From BOKV01 sp041397525 (lineage in GTDB: Bacteria > Pseudomonadota > Alphaproteobacteria > Rhizobiales > Rhizobiaceae): a DNA stretch of 64,000 nt. Where the stretch lies: positions 144,671 through 208,670 of the forward strand of contig JAWKWL010000007.1 of the NCBI GenBank assembly GCA_041397525.1, given 5' to 3'. The position numbers and the translations under genes were made by a program. The notes under the pieces are model-generated. The model ran no database searches. It was not told the DNA's origin and saw nothing but the letters and a program-made list of their open reading frames with translations. This document shows, one piece after another, positions 16,895-26,821 of the stretch (its first letter is position 1; each line of letters starts with the position of its first letter).

Positions 16895-18401
16895 TGTACA
16901 CCGTCAGCGCTTAGTGGACAGATTGGGTTGATTGCTTAAGGGAGTGATTTTGGCTCATCTTTGCTAACTCAGGAGCAAATGATGAGACGAAAGAGCGAAC
17001 GATTTACCGATGATGCAGATCGGGTTGTGAAGGACATCAAGCGCCAGACCCGGCGACGTTTTTCTGCTGAAGAGAAGATACGTATCGTGCTGGCTGGCCT
17101 TCGTGGCGAGGACAGCATTGCTGAACTTTGCCGTCAGGAAGGTATTGCCCAGAGCCAGTATTATTCCTGGTCGAAGGAGTTCATGGAGGCGGGCAAGAAG
17201 CGGCTGGCCGGGGACACCATGCGCGAAGCCAATACCGATGAGGTCAAAGGGCTTCGCAAGGAGGCCCGGGACCTGAAAGGAGGTGGCTGCCGAACAGGCT
17301 CTGGAACTTCGACTTCTCAAAAAAAGCATGTTCACGGATGGGGGAGACGAAGAATGAGGTATCCCGCATCTGAAGCTTTGAGATCATTCGTCTGGTTGAG
17401 CAATCGCATTTGCCCGCCAAACAGACGCTGGATAAACTCGGCATTCCACGTTCAACCTTCCTCGACCGCTGACAAATACCAGACTGGCGGCGTGGATGCT
17501 TTGGAAAACAAGGCTCCCATGCCTGCACGAGGTTTGGAACCGGATCCCCGATCATGTCAGGAGCAAATCGTCGATCTGGCACTTGAAGAGCCGGAACTCG
17601 CCACGGGAACTGGCCGTCAGGTTTACCGACACCAAACGCTACTTCGTCTCGGAAGCCAGTGTTTACCGGCTGTTGAAGGCGCATGACCTGATTACCAGTC
17701 CGGCCTTTGTGGTGATCAAGGCTGCTGACGAGTTCAGGGACAAAACCCGCAGCACCCAATCAGCTCTGGCAGACCGACTACGCTACTTGAAGGTTATCGG
17801 CTGGGGCTGGTTCTACCTCAGCACGATATTGGACGATTACAGCCGATACGTGATCGCCTGGAAGCTTCATGCACAACCATGAAGGCCAGCGATGTCACCG
17901 ACGCTGGAACTCGCCCTGCAGGCTTCAGGCTGTGATCAGGTCAATGTCCGGCACCGGCCAAGACTGCTGTCGGACAATGGCTCCAGCTACATCGCCACCG
18001 AACTGGCTGAATGGTTGGAAGACAAGAATGGATCATGTCCGTGGCGCACATATCATCCACAAACCCAAGGCAAAATTGAGAGATGGCATCAGACCTTGAA
18101 GAACCGCATCCTTCTGGAAAACTACTTCCTCCCCGGCGACCTCAAGGGGGCAGATCGGCAAGTTCATCAGCCACTACAATCACCACCGGTACCACGAGAG
18201 CCTGCAAAACCTGACACCCGCAGACGTCTACTTCGGACGAGCCGAACAAATCCTGCAACAACGAGAAAGGATCAAACAAAACACTATTAACCTGCGGCGC
18301 TTGCAACACCGCAAGCAGGCCGCTTAACATCAACAAACCGATGAGCCAAATACTCGCTTAGCTCAAGCTGCAATCTGTCCAGAAATCCCTGACGACGGAC
18401 A
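16895..18401 (+). mobile_element. IS3-family element, copy 1 (degenerate, rightward)
   Basis: Left end TGTACACCGTCAGCGCTTAG and right end CTGACGACGGACA match the termini of the intact copy at 27829-29336 in the opposite orientation. OrfA begins intact (16981, RRKSERFTDDADRVVKDIKR) but is broken near 17277 by an extra base, and OrfB is split by several insertions, deletions and substitutions. No matching target duplication is seen. The left flank is a YgjP gene and the right flank a DUF2779 gene, so the flanks are probably not the two halves of one original site. Confidence 0.9.
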
Positions 18402-18488
18402 GGGGTACTCATCGGGCGCAATCTTGAGCAGCCAAAGAGACTTCGGACAATTCAGGTACTGGATGAAATCTGTCTTGGTTAGCGGCAT
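18402..18488 (-). pseudogene. DUF2779 (Cas4/Dna2-like nuclease) N-terminal fragment cut by IS copy 1
   Basis: The 29 codons after GAGGG-AAAT-ATG read MPLTKTDFIQYLNCPKSLWL and continue LLKIAPDEYP, the characteristic start of DUF2779 proteins, whose N-terminal cysteine belongs to a Cas4-like iron-sulfur nuclease fold. The IS begins immediately afterwards. It starts 25 bases after the KTSC gene, so it was the fourth gene of the SIR2-HerA operon. Confidence 0.7.
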
Positions 18489-18513
18489 ATTTCCCTCAGT
18501 GTACTAAAAATTA

Positions 18514-18726
18514 TTATCCGACTCTAGAGTACCCATAAGCATTCTTTATGTATGTATTTAGAAAGCGCCCTTTTGAGCCAGCTTGCATGAGCTGCTCATA
18601 CATATTTTCTGGAACTCCGTAGTATTGATAAATTGTTCCGTTTTGGAATTCTACTTCCAGGGTTTGAGATGGGATATCATACCCGATCGAAGCTATGTTT
18701 GATGACGCGACAGAGTATCTCTCCAT
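18514..18726 (-). CDS. KTSC-domain protein
   Basis: A 70-residue protein that is essentially one KTSC domain (IGYDIPSQTLEVEFQNGTIY, QYYGVPENMYEQLMQAGSKG, RFLNTYIKNAYGYSRVG). KTSC is a small nucleic-acid-type domain first noted at the C-terminus of some lysyl-tRNA synthetases. AGGAGG lies six bases before the ATG, and the gene starts nine bases after the HerA stop. A role as an accessory of the defence operon is inference. Confidence 0.85.
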   Translation of the reverse strand: MERYSVASSNIASIGYDIPSQTLEVEFQNGTIYQYYGVPENMYEQLMQAGSKGRFLNTYIKNAYGYSRVG

Positions 18727-18735
18727 AAATTCCTC

Positions 18736-20571
18736 CTAATCTCCCTCTGATTCGTCATCGACTGGTTGACGCTGAATCTCGACGTTATTGATAACTGCCC
18801 GAGGACGCTGAGCGCGCCACGATGCAACAACGCGATCATATCCCTCCTCGCGGCGAGGAATTGACCACTGCTCGCTCACTTTTGGATCGCTACTTCGGGG
18901 GCGATGCTCTTCGTGTGGCAAGGTGATCCGACAGCGCATAGGAAGCTTCGCAGCCTCTCCCATGACGATCGCCTCGCCAGTTCTCAAAACGGGTAGCACC
19001 TCAAGAAGGCTGACAAGTCCATCAGGCAATGTGCCCTGAACTCTCGCGCGATCTTGGGGGTTTGAAAGGCGCAATGCGAAATAGGTTCCGCACTGAGAGA
19101 GTATCGTTTCATCCACCTCAGAAGGCCGCTGACTGATGACCATTGCCCCTACGCCATACTTTCTGCCCTCCTTCGCGATCTTCTGGACTGTTTGTGAAGC
19201 CAGACCGTTCGCACTGCTCGACAAGTATCGATGCGCCTCCTCCATCACGACCAATAGCGGGCGCTCAATGCCACCTTCTGATTTTTCTCTACTCCAGAAC
19301 ATCGACTCGTAGATGACCTTGAGAATTGAGCCCACCAAACGCTCTAAGACGAGGCTAGGAACGCCCGAAAGATCAAGGATTGTGATCGGCTTGGGACCGC
19401 CAATCCATCCGGCCAGTAGCTGATCAAGGTCTTTGTTAACAGTCCCGTCGAGTGCGGGTTCCCAGTTGCCTGGATGAAGGAGGAAATTGTAGCGCCGATC
19501 GAGTAGCAGTGAACGAAGCTGGTTGAGCTGCCTACGAATGCCGATTGCTTGTTGATTCAAAAACGGGCCCTGTGCTCCCATTGCGTGTGGCTTGTAGGTC
19601 GGAGCAACAAGCTGGTCTGCATCGCCGGCATTTTGCAACGTAGGCTGATCGCGGTTTTGTCCCTCAAATGTCGCGACCTCGAAATTGATCAGATCATACC
19701 AGAGCTGCTTGAGGCTGAACGGCAAAGGGGTATCAACTGTGATCGAGCTTTCTAGAACGCCCGGGAAATTCTGTGCGGCGTGGGAAGCAACCTTGAGCTG
19801 AAAAATCTTGTCGGTGAATGCTGTCTCGCGCGCGGCATCAACTCCGCCCGTAAGAAAGTCTAGTAAATCTGAAGCGTCCAGGGCCCAATAGGGCATCAGC
19901 AGCTCCTGTTCACCGGCTTGCGGATCGACAGAAAATACAGTGGCAATGTCCGAGAGTGCAGCCGAATACTCGCCGTGAATGTCGAGCATGAGAATGCGAG
20001 CATTTGGATGATGCTCCACCCCTTCGTCAGAGCTTGAAATCGAACGCAAAAGACTGGCTATGGTCGTCGATTTTCCGGAGCCCGTCGATCCCAGAATGGC
20101 GGAATGGCGAGTGACCAACTCATTCAAAGCCAGTTTGGCAGGGATGCTTTCAGCACTGGACAGTGAGCCGATGACAACCTGGCCTAGTTCGCTCGCTCCA
20201 TAGATCTTGGCGAGGCTGCTCTCGGTCGTGATGTGCACGCCATCTCCTACATTGGGATATTGACTGATGCCTCGCTCGAAGACCCCGCTTATCGCCTCTC
20301 CGACAAGCTGTACTTCCATCCATCGACCAGTGTCAGCTTCGGGAGCAATGCCTGTTTGTGGCGCCGCATTGGCCCCCACACCGGATACGACTCCATACAG
20401 CTCCTGATATCCCTGCGGGATCCTGACGAAGCTGCCAACCTGGCCAATACGGTAGGCGCGTCCCTCAATCATGGAGAGGCCTGAAGCGACAGATTGAGCG
20501 AGATGAACGCTTACGGCAGAACCAGAGACCGATGCGACGCTGCCCAGATATGTAGGATCGCGGCTAAGCAT
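18736..20571 (-). CDS. herA: HerA/DUF87-type hexameric ATPase of a SIR2-HerA system
   Basis: A 611-residue protein. The N-terminal region is a HAS-barrel-like domain. Walker A GSTGSGKST is at 161-169, followed by MLDIHGEYSAAL, a Walker B segment PLLVVMEEAHRYL and an arginine-finger region VISQRPSEVDETILSQCGT. HerA ATPases form DNA-translocating hexamers; with SIR2 they form a described anti-phage NADase/nuclease complex. I prefer the ATG at 20571, which overlaps the SIR2 stop by eight bases; a GTG at 20580 is possible. It is followed by a KTSC gene. Confidence 0.93.
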   Translation of the reverse strand: MLSRDPTYLGSVASVSGSAVSVHLAQSVASGLSMIEGRAYRIGQVGSFVRIPQGYQELYGVVSGVGANAAPQTGIAPEADTGRWMEVQLVGEAISGVFERGISQYPNVGDGVHITTESSLAKIYGASELGQVVIGSLSSAESIPAKLALNELVTRHSAILGSTGSGKSTTIASLLRSISSSDEGVEHHPNARILMLDIHGEYSAALSDIATVFSVDPQAGEQELLMPYWALDASDLLDFLTGGVDAARETAFTDKIFQLKVASHAAQNFPGVLESSITVDTPLPFSLKQLWYDLINFEVATFEGQNRDQPTLQNAGDADQLVAPTYKPHAMGAQGPFLNQQAIGIRRQLNQLRSLLLDRRYNFLLHPGNWEPALDGTVNKDLDQLLAGWIGGPKPITILDLSGVPSLVLERLVGSILKVIYESMFWSREKSEGGIERPLLVVMEEAHRYLSSSANGLASQTVQKIAKEGRKYGVGAMVISQRPSEVDETILSQCGTYFALRLSNPQDRARVQGTLPDGLVSLLEVLPVLRTGEAIVMGEAAKLPMRCRITLPHEEHRPRSSDPKVSEQWSIPRREEGYDRVVASWRAQRPRAVINNVEIQRQPVDDESEGD

Positions 20572-21808
20572 TCTCGGCACCAGTCACTGGCGGCGCTGCA
20601 AGTTCCTTTGCGTCGTTTTCCCCTATGGCCTCTGGTTTTGGAAGTATGTCCGTGGCCTGAGCCAACGCAAAAAAGCGCGCAAGCCTAGCAAAGTCCCCCA
20701 AAACGAACTGACTCTCGCCATCTGCGTCCGTCTGCCAGAATGTTCGGCGAATACTCTTCCATTCTTCCGTTGGCGGCTCTCCAGGTTTCCATTTGCCTTT
20801 GACACCGAAGATTACGGCCCCGTCGCGCGCATATACACTCAGATTGGGCCTACGAAGGGCAAGTTTGACGGCGAGCACCTCATGCTCAAGAGGCCTGAAC
20901 TGGAACGCCAAAACAGCGGTGTGTGTGTTCGCAGACAATGCTTCGTCCAAGACCGCGCTGATGTGCGCGTCAAAGAAAGAAAATCCCGAACAGATTAAAA
21001 TTGTGTCCGGCGTTGTTAGAAAATCTCGTAGGCGTCCGAACAAGGCAGAGTATGGCTGCCGCGCTATCTGCTCGTACTTGAGATGATCAGGATAGATGAG
21101 CTGCGTGGCTTTCCGACTACCAGTCCTGATAATCGCGTCTGGCTTCACCTCCCAACCGAGTGAGCCATGAATCTTCCATATCCGTGACCAACGGGAAGGC
21201 AGTGAGTCCTCCGAGATGCTCGTGGGATCGAAGAACGGTTTGTGAGAGCCTGTGAAACCGTCAAAGTAAGGTAACCTTGCACGTTCAAAAGCCTCTTCGA
21301 GCAATAGATCATAATTCGGGGTGAATATCTCGATCGGATGGTCGCGTTGCGTTCCACCAATCCAGGAAATCAGCTCGGTGAAGGCGTTCGGTTCTTCTGG
21401 AAGTGGCCTCGCAACGATTGCGCCAATCTTTTCGCAAATGCGCTGGGCAAGCCCTTCATATTCAGTTCCGTTGAGCCCATGAACTTCGGCGGCTCCGATC
21501 GCTTGTGACAAACGCCTGACACGCGTCAGAATCGTCTCGATGTTCGGATCATTACCTAGCTCAGGCAAAAATTTATCAATTACCCCACGATCCTCAGGCA
21601 CCAAGTCGCCAACGACGATTTCGGTTAAGCGGGCAACATCAGGGATGAGAGGGTCGCCGCCCGTGTCGAGCTTGCCTTCGGCGTTCACTCGAACGGAAAC
21701 GGGTGCGCCAGCACCCAAAAGCATGCCTATACGCTTCTTGCCTTGCGACAATATCTGCCGCAAATCGACCATGAAGCGATCTGGATTATGAAGTGTCGTA
21801 TCGGTCAT
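20564..21808 (-). CDS. SIR2-family NADase effector of a SIR2-HerA system
   Basis: The 414-residue protein carries the SIR2 nucleotide site GAGAP (32-36), the TPNYD motif (163-167) and the catalytic histidine in IHGSLGW (about 214), followed by CSGFSFFDAHI. The arrangement fits the bacterial SIR2 (SIR2_2-like) effectors that degrade NAD+ during phage infection. Overlap with the HerA gene points to a co-translated two-component system. The ATG overlaps a possible small upstream frame by four bases. The long C-terminal part (from about residue 300) is less conserved and may contact HerA. Confidence 0.93.
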   Translation of the reverse strand: MTDTTLHNPDRFMVDLRQILSQGKKRIGMLLGAGAPVSVRVNAEGKLDTGGDPLIPDVARLTEIVVGDLVPEDRGVIDKFLPELGNDPNIETILTRVRRLSQAIGAAEVHGLNGTEYEGLAQRICEKIGAIVARPLPEEPNAFTELISWIGGTQRDHPIEIFTPNYDLLLEEAFERARLPYFDGFTGSHKPFFDPTSISEDSLPSRWSRIWKIHGSLGWEVKPDAIIRTGSRKATQLIYPDHLKYEQIARQPYSALFGRLRDFLTTPDTILICSGFSFFDAHISAVLDEALSANTHTAVLAFQFRPLEHEVLAVKLALRRPNLSVYARDGAVIFGVKGKWKPGEPPTEEWKSIRRTFWQTDADGESQFVLGDFARLARFFALAQATDILPKPEAIGENDAKELAAPPVTGAENA

Positions 21809-21966
21809 AGTTTAGCCGTTCCTGAAACGTCCTGACGCAACTGCCTGAGCACCCGGTTAACGAAGTGACGGATAGCAACTCTATAGGCGGCCGCAACAAT
21901 CAGCACAAAGTTCGAGTATTCTTCGCTACCCGGCAGTACGCGATTCTTTCTTGTTATTGGTGTCAT
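21805..21966 (-). CDS. Possible small ORF coupled to the SIR2 gene
   Basis: A 53-codon frame (MTPITRKNRVLPGSEEYSNF at the start; FVLIVAAAYRVAIRHFVNRV in the middle) stops in an ATGA overlap with the SIR2 start. It has one amphipathic-to-hydrophobic stretch. No ribosome site is visible before its ATG, so it may be only part of the leader. Confidence 0.25.
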   Translation of the reverse strand: MTPITRKNRVLPGSEEYSNFVLIVAAAYRVAIRHFVNRVLRQLRQDVSGTAKL

Positions 21967-22458
21967 TGTGGTCGTTTCATTACAAGGTTTTCTCTTGGAA
22001 ACATCGCATGCTGACGCAAATGGCCAAATAGTGCGTATTGCCACCGTCTCGCTGCAACGGACTTAGCAATTGCAACGAATAGTAGGCTCGGCGAAATGCA
22101 TCGCAGCATCAAACCAAACCGCGAACGACCGCTTTGGGCCAGAAACGACTGTGGGCACGGCAAATTTGGATGTCCGCTTTGATTATTCGACACCTACAAG
22201 GGGACTGTCTCTTACCGGCCCCAAAGCAGTCAAGCGACAAACGCAAGGAAACATTCTCCTGGATGGGCTCGGGCAACGAGCCTTATGGATCCTTGGTGCA
22301 CTTCGTGCCCCTTCAAAACTTCATTGCATTGGTGATGACCTGCCTTCTGCATCCGCAGTTAGCATTTCAAAACGTAAACAGGGCTAGCCATCGAATGCGT
22401 GCATTCTGGAGAGTAAGTCAGCACGGGCCAACCGGAAACCCATTTCTGCTTCAGCAGG
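21967..22458. other. Gap between the CHAT and SIR2 genes
   Basis: About 490 bases with only short frames that do not resemble any family. It should contain the promoter of the SIR2-HerA operon (rightmost part). No repeat or RNA recognised. Confidence 0.45.
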
Positions 22459-23172
22459 CTATAACTCACCGGCCAATACAAATGGTGCCCAATATCCGGG
22501 ATGCGCCTTGCTTCCTCCTTCGGAAATCATGTTCAACTGAGTTCGCCTCAGTGCCTCCGGCTTGCCTAGTGCAGGTTCAGAGGCGAGTTTGGCAAATGTA
22601 CCGGTAGTCAATTCAACGGCCGCAGACGACACAACCGGCCAATGTGATGCTAGTACTGTTCGAGCGCCAGCGTTGAAAAACGACTTTACCAGGCCAGAAA
22701 ACGCCTCGGTACCCTCCCCCTCAGATGCGGCGGTATTACAGGCAGAAAGAACGACCCAGTCAGCGTCCAGTTTCAGTTTGGCAACCTCGGAAGCAGTCAA
22801 CAGGCCATCGTCCGTGGTGCTTGGGGTTTGCGGGAGTGTCAGAACAAGTGCCGGTTCGTTTTCACCGTCAAGTTCGCCGGCAACGAGCCCATGTGTTGCA
22901 AAATAAACAACGCGGTATGAACGCAATTGCCCATTGGCATTCATTTCACCGATTTTGGTTTCTGTTGCATCACTGCCCAAAAGGATGTCCCGCTGTTCCC
23001 CGCCCAACGCCTCAGAAACGAATGTCAATTCTTCACGTGTTTCCGGCAGGGATACCAATGTTGACAGGGTATCCAGATTTGCGGACGCTCCCCGGAAATA
23101 GGCTGATAGCGAGCGACTTGATGCATCAGCCAAGGTTTCGGCACCCGCACTGGTATGCGAGAATATTGGATC
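22459..23172 (-). pseudogene. CHAT-domain (caspase-like) protease, C-terminal part, severed by IS copy 2
   Basis: The frame contains the CHAT catalytic histidine (VVYFATHGLVAGEL) and cysteine (VVLSACNTAASEGEGTEAF), then ASHWPV and HPGYWAPFVLAGE at the end. Upstream the frame stays open to the IS boundary (DPIFSHTSAGAETLADASSR). Removing the IS and one GATC joins it in frame to the fragment at 24545-25221. CHAT proteases cleave protein partners in several defence and cell-death systems; this copy should be inactive unless the IS excises. Confidence 0.85.
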
Positions 23173-24544
23173 TGTCCGTCGTCAGGGATTTCTGGACAGA
23201 TTGCAGCAGCTAAGCGAGTATTTGGCTCATCGGTTTGTTGATACGGCCTGCTGCGGTGTTGCAAGCGCCGCAGGTTAATAGTGTTTTGTTTGATCCTTTC
23301 GGCAGGATTTGTTCGGCTCGTCCGGTAGACGTCTGCGGTGTCAGGTTTTGCAGGCTCTCGTGGTACCGGTGGTGATTGTAGTGGCTGATGAACTTGCCGA
23401 TCTGCCCCTTGAGGTCGCCGGGAGGTAGTTTTCGAAGGATGCGGTTCTTCAAGGTCTGATGCCATCTCTCAATTTTGCCTTGGGTTTGGATGATAAGGTG
23501 CGCCACGGACATGATCCATGCCTTGTCTTCCAACCATTCAGCCAGTTCGGTGGCGATGTAGCTGGAGCCATTGTCCGACAGCAGTCTTGGCCGGTGCGGA
23601 CATTGACCTGATCACCTGAAGCCTGCAGGGCGAGTTCCAGCGTGTCGGTGACATCCTGGCCTTCATGTTGTGCACAGTCCAGGCGATCACGTATCGGCTG
23701 TAATCGTCAATATCGTGCTGTAGAACCAGCCCCAGCCGATAACCTTCAAGTAGTGAAGTCGGTCTGCCAGAGCTGATTGGGTGCTGTGGTTTGTCCTGAA
23801 CTCGTCAGCAGCCTGATCACCAAGGGACTGGTAATCAGGTCATGCGCCTTCAACAGCCGGTAAACACTGCTTCCGAGACGAAGTAGCGTGGTGTCGGTAA
23901 ACCTGACGGCCAGTTCCCGTGGCAGGTTCGCTCTTCAAGTGCCAGATCGACGATTTGCTCCCTGACATGATCGGGGATCCGGTTCCAAACCCGTGCAGGC
24001 ATGGGCCTTGTCTTCAGCATCCACGCCGCCAGTCTGGTATTTGTCATACCAGGGTGAAGGTTGAACGTGGAATGCCGAGTTTATCCAGCGTCTGTTTGGC
24101 GGGCAATGCGTTCAACCAGAAATGATCTCAACTCAGATGCGGATACCTCATTCTTCGTCTCCCCATCCGTGAACATGCGAAGTCGAAGTTAGAGCCTGTT
24201 CGGCAACACCTCCTTCAGGTCCGCCTCTGCACTTGACCTCATCGGTTTGGCTTCGCGTGGCCCCGGCCGCTTCGCCCGCCTCCGAACTCCTTCGACCAGG
24301 AATAATACTGGCTCTGGCAATACCTTCTGACGGCAGTTCAGCAATGCTGTCCTCGCCACGAAGGCCAGCCACACGATACGTATCTTCTCTTCAGCAGAAA
24401 ACGCCGGTCTGGCGCTTGATGTCCTTCCCGATCTGCATCATCGGTAAATCGTTCGCTCTTTCGTCATCATTTGTCCTGAGTTAGCAAAGATGAGCCAAAA
24501 TCCTCCTTAAGCAATCAACCCAATCCCACTGCTGACGGTGTACA
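23173..24544 (-). mobile_element. IS3-family element, copy 2 (degenerate, leftward)
   Basis: Ends TGTCCGTCGTCAG (23173) and CTGACGGTGTACA (24544) match the intact copy, but the element is about 136 bases shorter because of many scattered small deletions; both transposase frames are destroyed. GATC lies directly before the left end (23169-23172) and, one base offset, after the right end (24546-24549), a likely target duplication. It interrupts the CHAT gene. Confidence 0.9.
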
Positions 24545-25221
24545 TGATCTCTACCAAGTATCGGCTTCTTGCTTTCACTTTCAAGGCGTGGAGGCTTGTT
24601 ACGTGCTGCCACAAACGATGACAGGGATGGAGAGATACTCATTGCATGGTCTCGAACAAGCCACCTTGCATTGACCAGATCTGGTTTGCCATCAGTGTTG
24701 AGATCTGGTGAACTGGAAAGCAGCAAAGTGGCACAGAGGCCATCGGACCTTTTAATGTGGCAATCAAACCTAGTTTGGCTTGAAGAACCTGCTCGACTGG
24801 CAAGACGAGCGCTTGTAAAGGGCAAGTGCACCATCAACGTCAAATGTAGCAGGATCAGTAATATCCGAACGGACAGGATCGAGGCTTGCACGCAAGCGCC
24901 TCACCAACGTCAATATCTCGTTATTTGAAAACTCCGCTACCGCATACTGGCGCTGGTCCCTGGCTATGGCAAACACAGCAGTGGAATTGATACCTGGAGC
25001 GATCAGAAATGCCACTTCATTTTCATGAAGCGCGTTCGAAATACGATCGGGTACAGCACACCACTGACTCCTCGATAAACGGAAGCAGGTCGCCAAGTGT
25101 TTCCGAACTTATCAACTGCCTGCTTTTCCTTTGCAGCTGCGGCACTAATGCCATCTTTCGAAATAGCCAAGCGTTTTCCAATTCGCAAGATGCTCTGCGT
25201 TGTCAGCCAGTCTGAAATCGC
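24545..25221 (-). pseudogene. CHAT-domain protease, N-terminal part, severed by IS copies 2 and 3
   Basis: On the minus strand the sequence reads RLAISKDGISAAAAKEKQAV near the 5' side. After a frameshift near 25090 it continues PDRISNALHENEVAFLIAPG, then FAIARDQRQYAVAEFSNNEI, LTLVRRLRASLDP and FDVDGALALYK, the typical pre-CHAT segment. The part nearest the IS (SISPSLSSFVAARN, KKPILGRD) continues in frame into 22459-23172 across the IS. Its own 5' end is lost at IS copy 3. Confidence 0.75.
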
Positions 25222-26632
25222 TGTCCGTCGTCAGATTTCTGGACAGATTGCAGCAGCTAAGCGAGTATTTTCATCGGTTTGTTGATGTTAAGCGGCTGCT
25301 TGCGGTGTTGCAAGCGCCCAGAATAGTGTTTGTTTGACCTTCTCGTTGTTGCAGGATTTGTTCGTCGTCCGTAGACGTCCGTGTCAGGTTTGAGGCTCGT
25401 GGTACCGGTGGTGATTGTAGTGGCTGATGAACTTGCCGATCTGCCTTGAGGTCGCCGGGAGGAAGTAGTTTCCAGAAGGATGCGGTTCTTCAGGTCTGAT
25501 GCCATCTCTCAATTTTGCCTTGGTTTGTGGATGATAAGGTGCGCCACGGACATGATCCATGCCCTTGTCTTCCAACCATTCAGCCAGTTCGGTGGCGATG
25601 TAGTGGAGCCATTGTCCGCAGTCTTGGCCGGTGCCGGACATTGACCTGATCACAGCCTGAAGCCTGCAGGGCGAGTTCCAGCGTGTCGGTGACATCGCGG
25701 CCTTCATGGTTGTACAGCTTCAGGCGATCACGTATCGGCTGTAATCGTCAATATCGTGCTGAGGTAGAACCAGCCCCGATAACCTTCAAGTATGTGAAGT
25801 CGGTCTGCCAGAGCTGATTGGGTGCTGTGGTTTGTCCCTGAACTCGTCAGCAGCCTTGATCACCACAAGGCCGGATGGTAATCAGGTCATGCGCCTTCAA
25901 CAGCCGGTAAACACTGGCTTCCGAGACGAAGTAGCGTTGGTGTCGGTAAACCGACGGCCAGTTCCGTGGCGAGAGTTCCGGCTCTTCGTGCCAGATCGAC
26001 GATTGCTCCCTGACATGATCGGGGATCCGGTTCCAAACCTGCAGGCATGGGAGCCTTGTTTCAAAGCATCACGCCAGTCTGGTATTTGTCATACCAGGCG
26101 TAGAAGGTTGAACGAATGCCGAGTTTATCCAGCGTCTGTTTGGCGGGCAAATGCGATTCAACCAGACGAATGATCTCAACTTCTCAGATGGGATACCTCA
26201 TTCTTCGTCTCCCCCATCCGTGAACATGCTTTTGAAGTCAGTTCCAGAGCCTGTTCGGCAACCACCTCCTTCGGGCCTCCTTGCGAAGCCCTTTGACCTC
26301 ATCGGTATTGGCTTCGCGCATGGTGTCCCCGGCCAGCCGCTTCTTGCCCGCCTCCATGAACTCCTTCGACCAGGAATAATACTGGCTCGCAATACCTTCC
26401 TGACGGAAGTTCAGCAATGCTGTCCTCGCCACGAAGGCCAGCCAGCACGATACGTATCTTCTCTTCCGAAAAACGTCGCCGGGTCTGGCGCTTGATGTCC
26501 TTCACAACCCGATCTGCATCATCGGTAAATCGTCGCTCTTCGTCTCATCATTTGCTCCTGAGTTAGCAAAGATGAGCCAAAATCCTCCTTAAGCAATCAA
26601 CCCAATCTGTCCACTAAGCGCTGACGTGTACA
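25222..26632 (-). mobile_element. IS3-family element, copy 3 (degenerate, leftward)
   Basis: Same ends as the other copies (TGTCCGTCGTCAG at 25222; CTGACGTGTACA ending at 26632, with one base missing). It is 97 bases shorter than the intact copy. Comparison shows mainly one- to five-base deletions and few substitutions. It sits immediately upstream of the remaining CHAT sequence. No target duplication recognised. Confidence 0.9.
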
Positions 26633-26758
26633 TTTTAGATACAGCCATTTAACAACAATAGGCTTGCTTTCGATATATCTGACTCTGACGTACCCCGCTA
26701 ATTCGGACCCTTCTGGATTGGAATTTGCCAATAATACCGATGAGGATCAGACGATTTC

Positions 26759-26821
26759 CATGAAGAAGTCGAAGTTTTCAGAGGCGCTGATCTCGTTTGT
26801 TTTGAAACCTGCGCCATCTGC
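26759..26821 (+). pseudogene. IS3-family (IS407-like) OrfA start, remnant
   Basis: The frame MKKSKFSEALISFVLKPAPS then stops; this closely resembles the first residues of IS407-group OrfA proteins (MKKSRFTEEQI...). It is not part of the four-copy element. The C-terminal end of an IS407-like OrfB occurs at 29922-30053 on the same strand, so the two may be ends of one dismembered element. Confidence 0.5.

Noticed and set aside
22070..22607. Plus-strand frames of 105 and 157 codons
   Set aside because: They overlap the CHAT gene antisense or lie in the gap, lack ribosome sites and resemble no family.
26633..26760. Minus-strand frame as further N-terminal CHAT sequence upstream of IS copy 3
   Set aside because: The plus strand there carries an IS407-like OrfA start, and the minus-strand frame has a stop and no CHAT resemblance.
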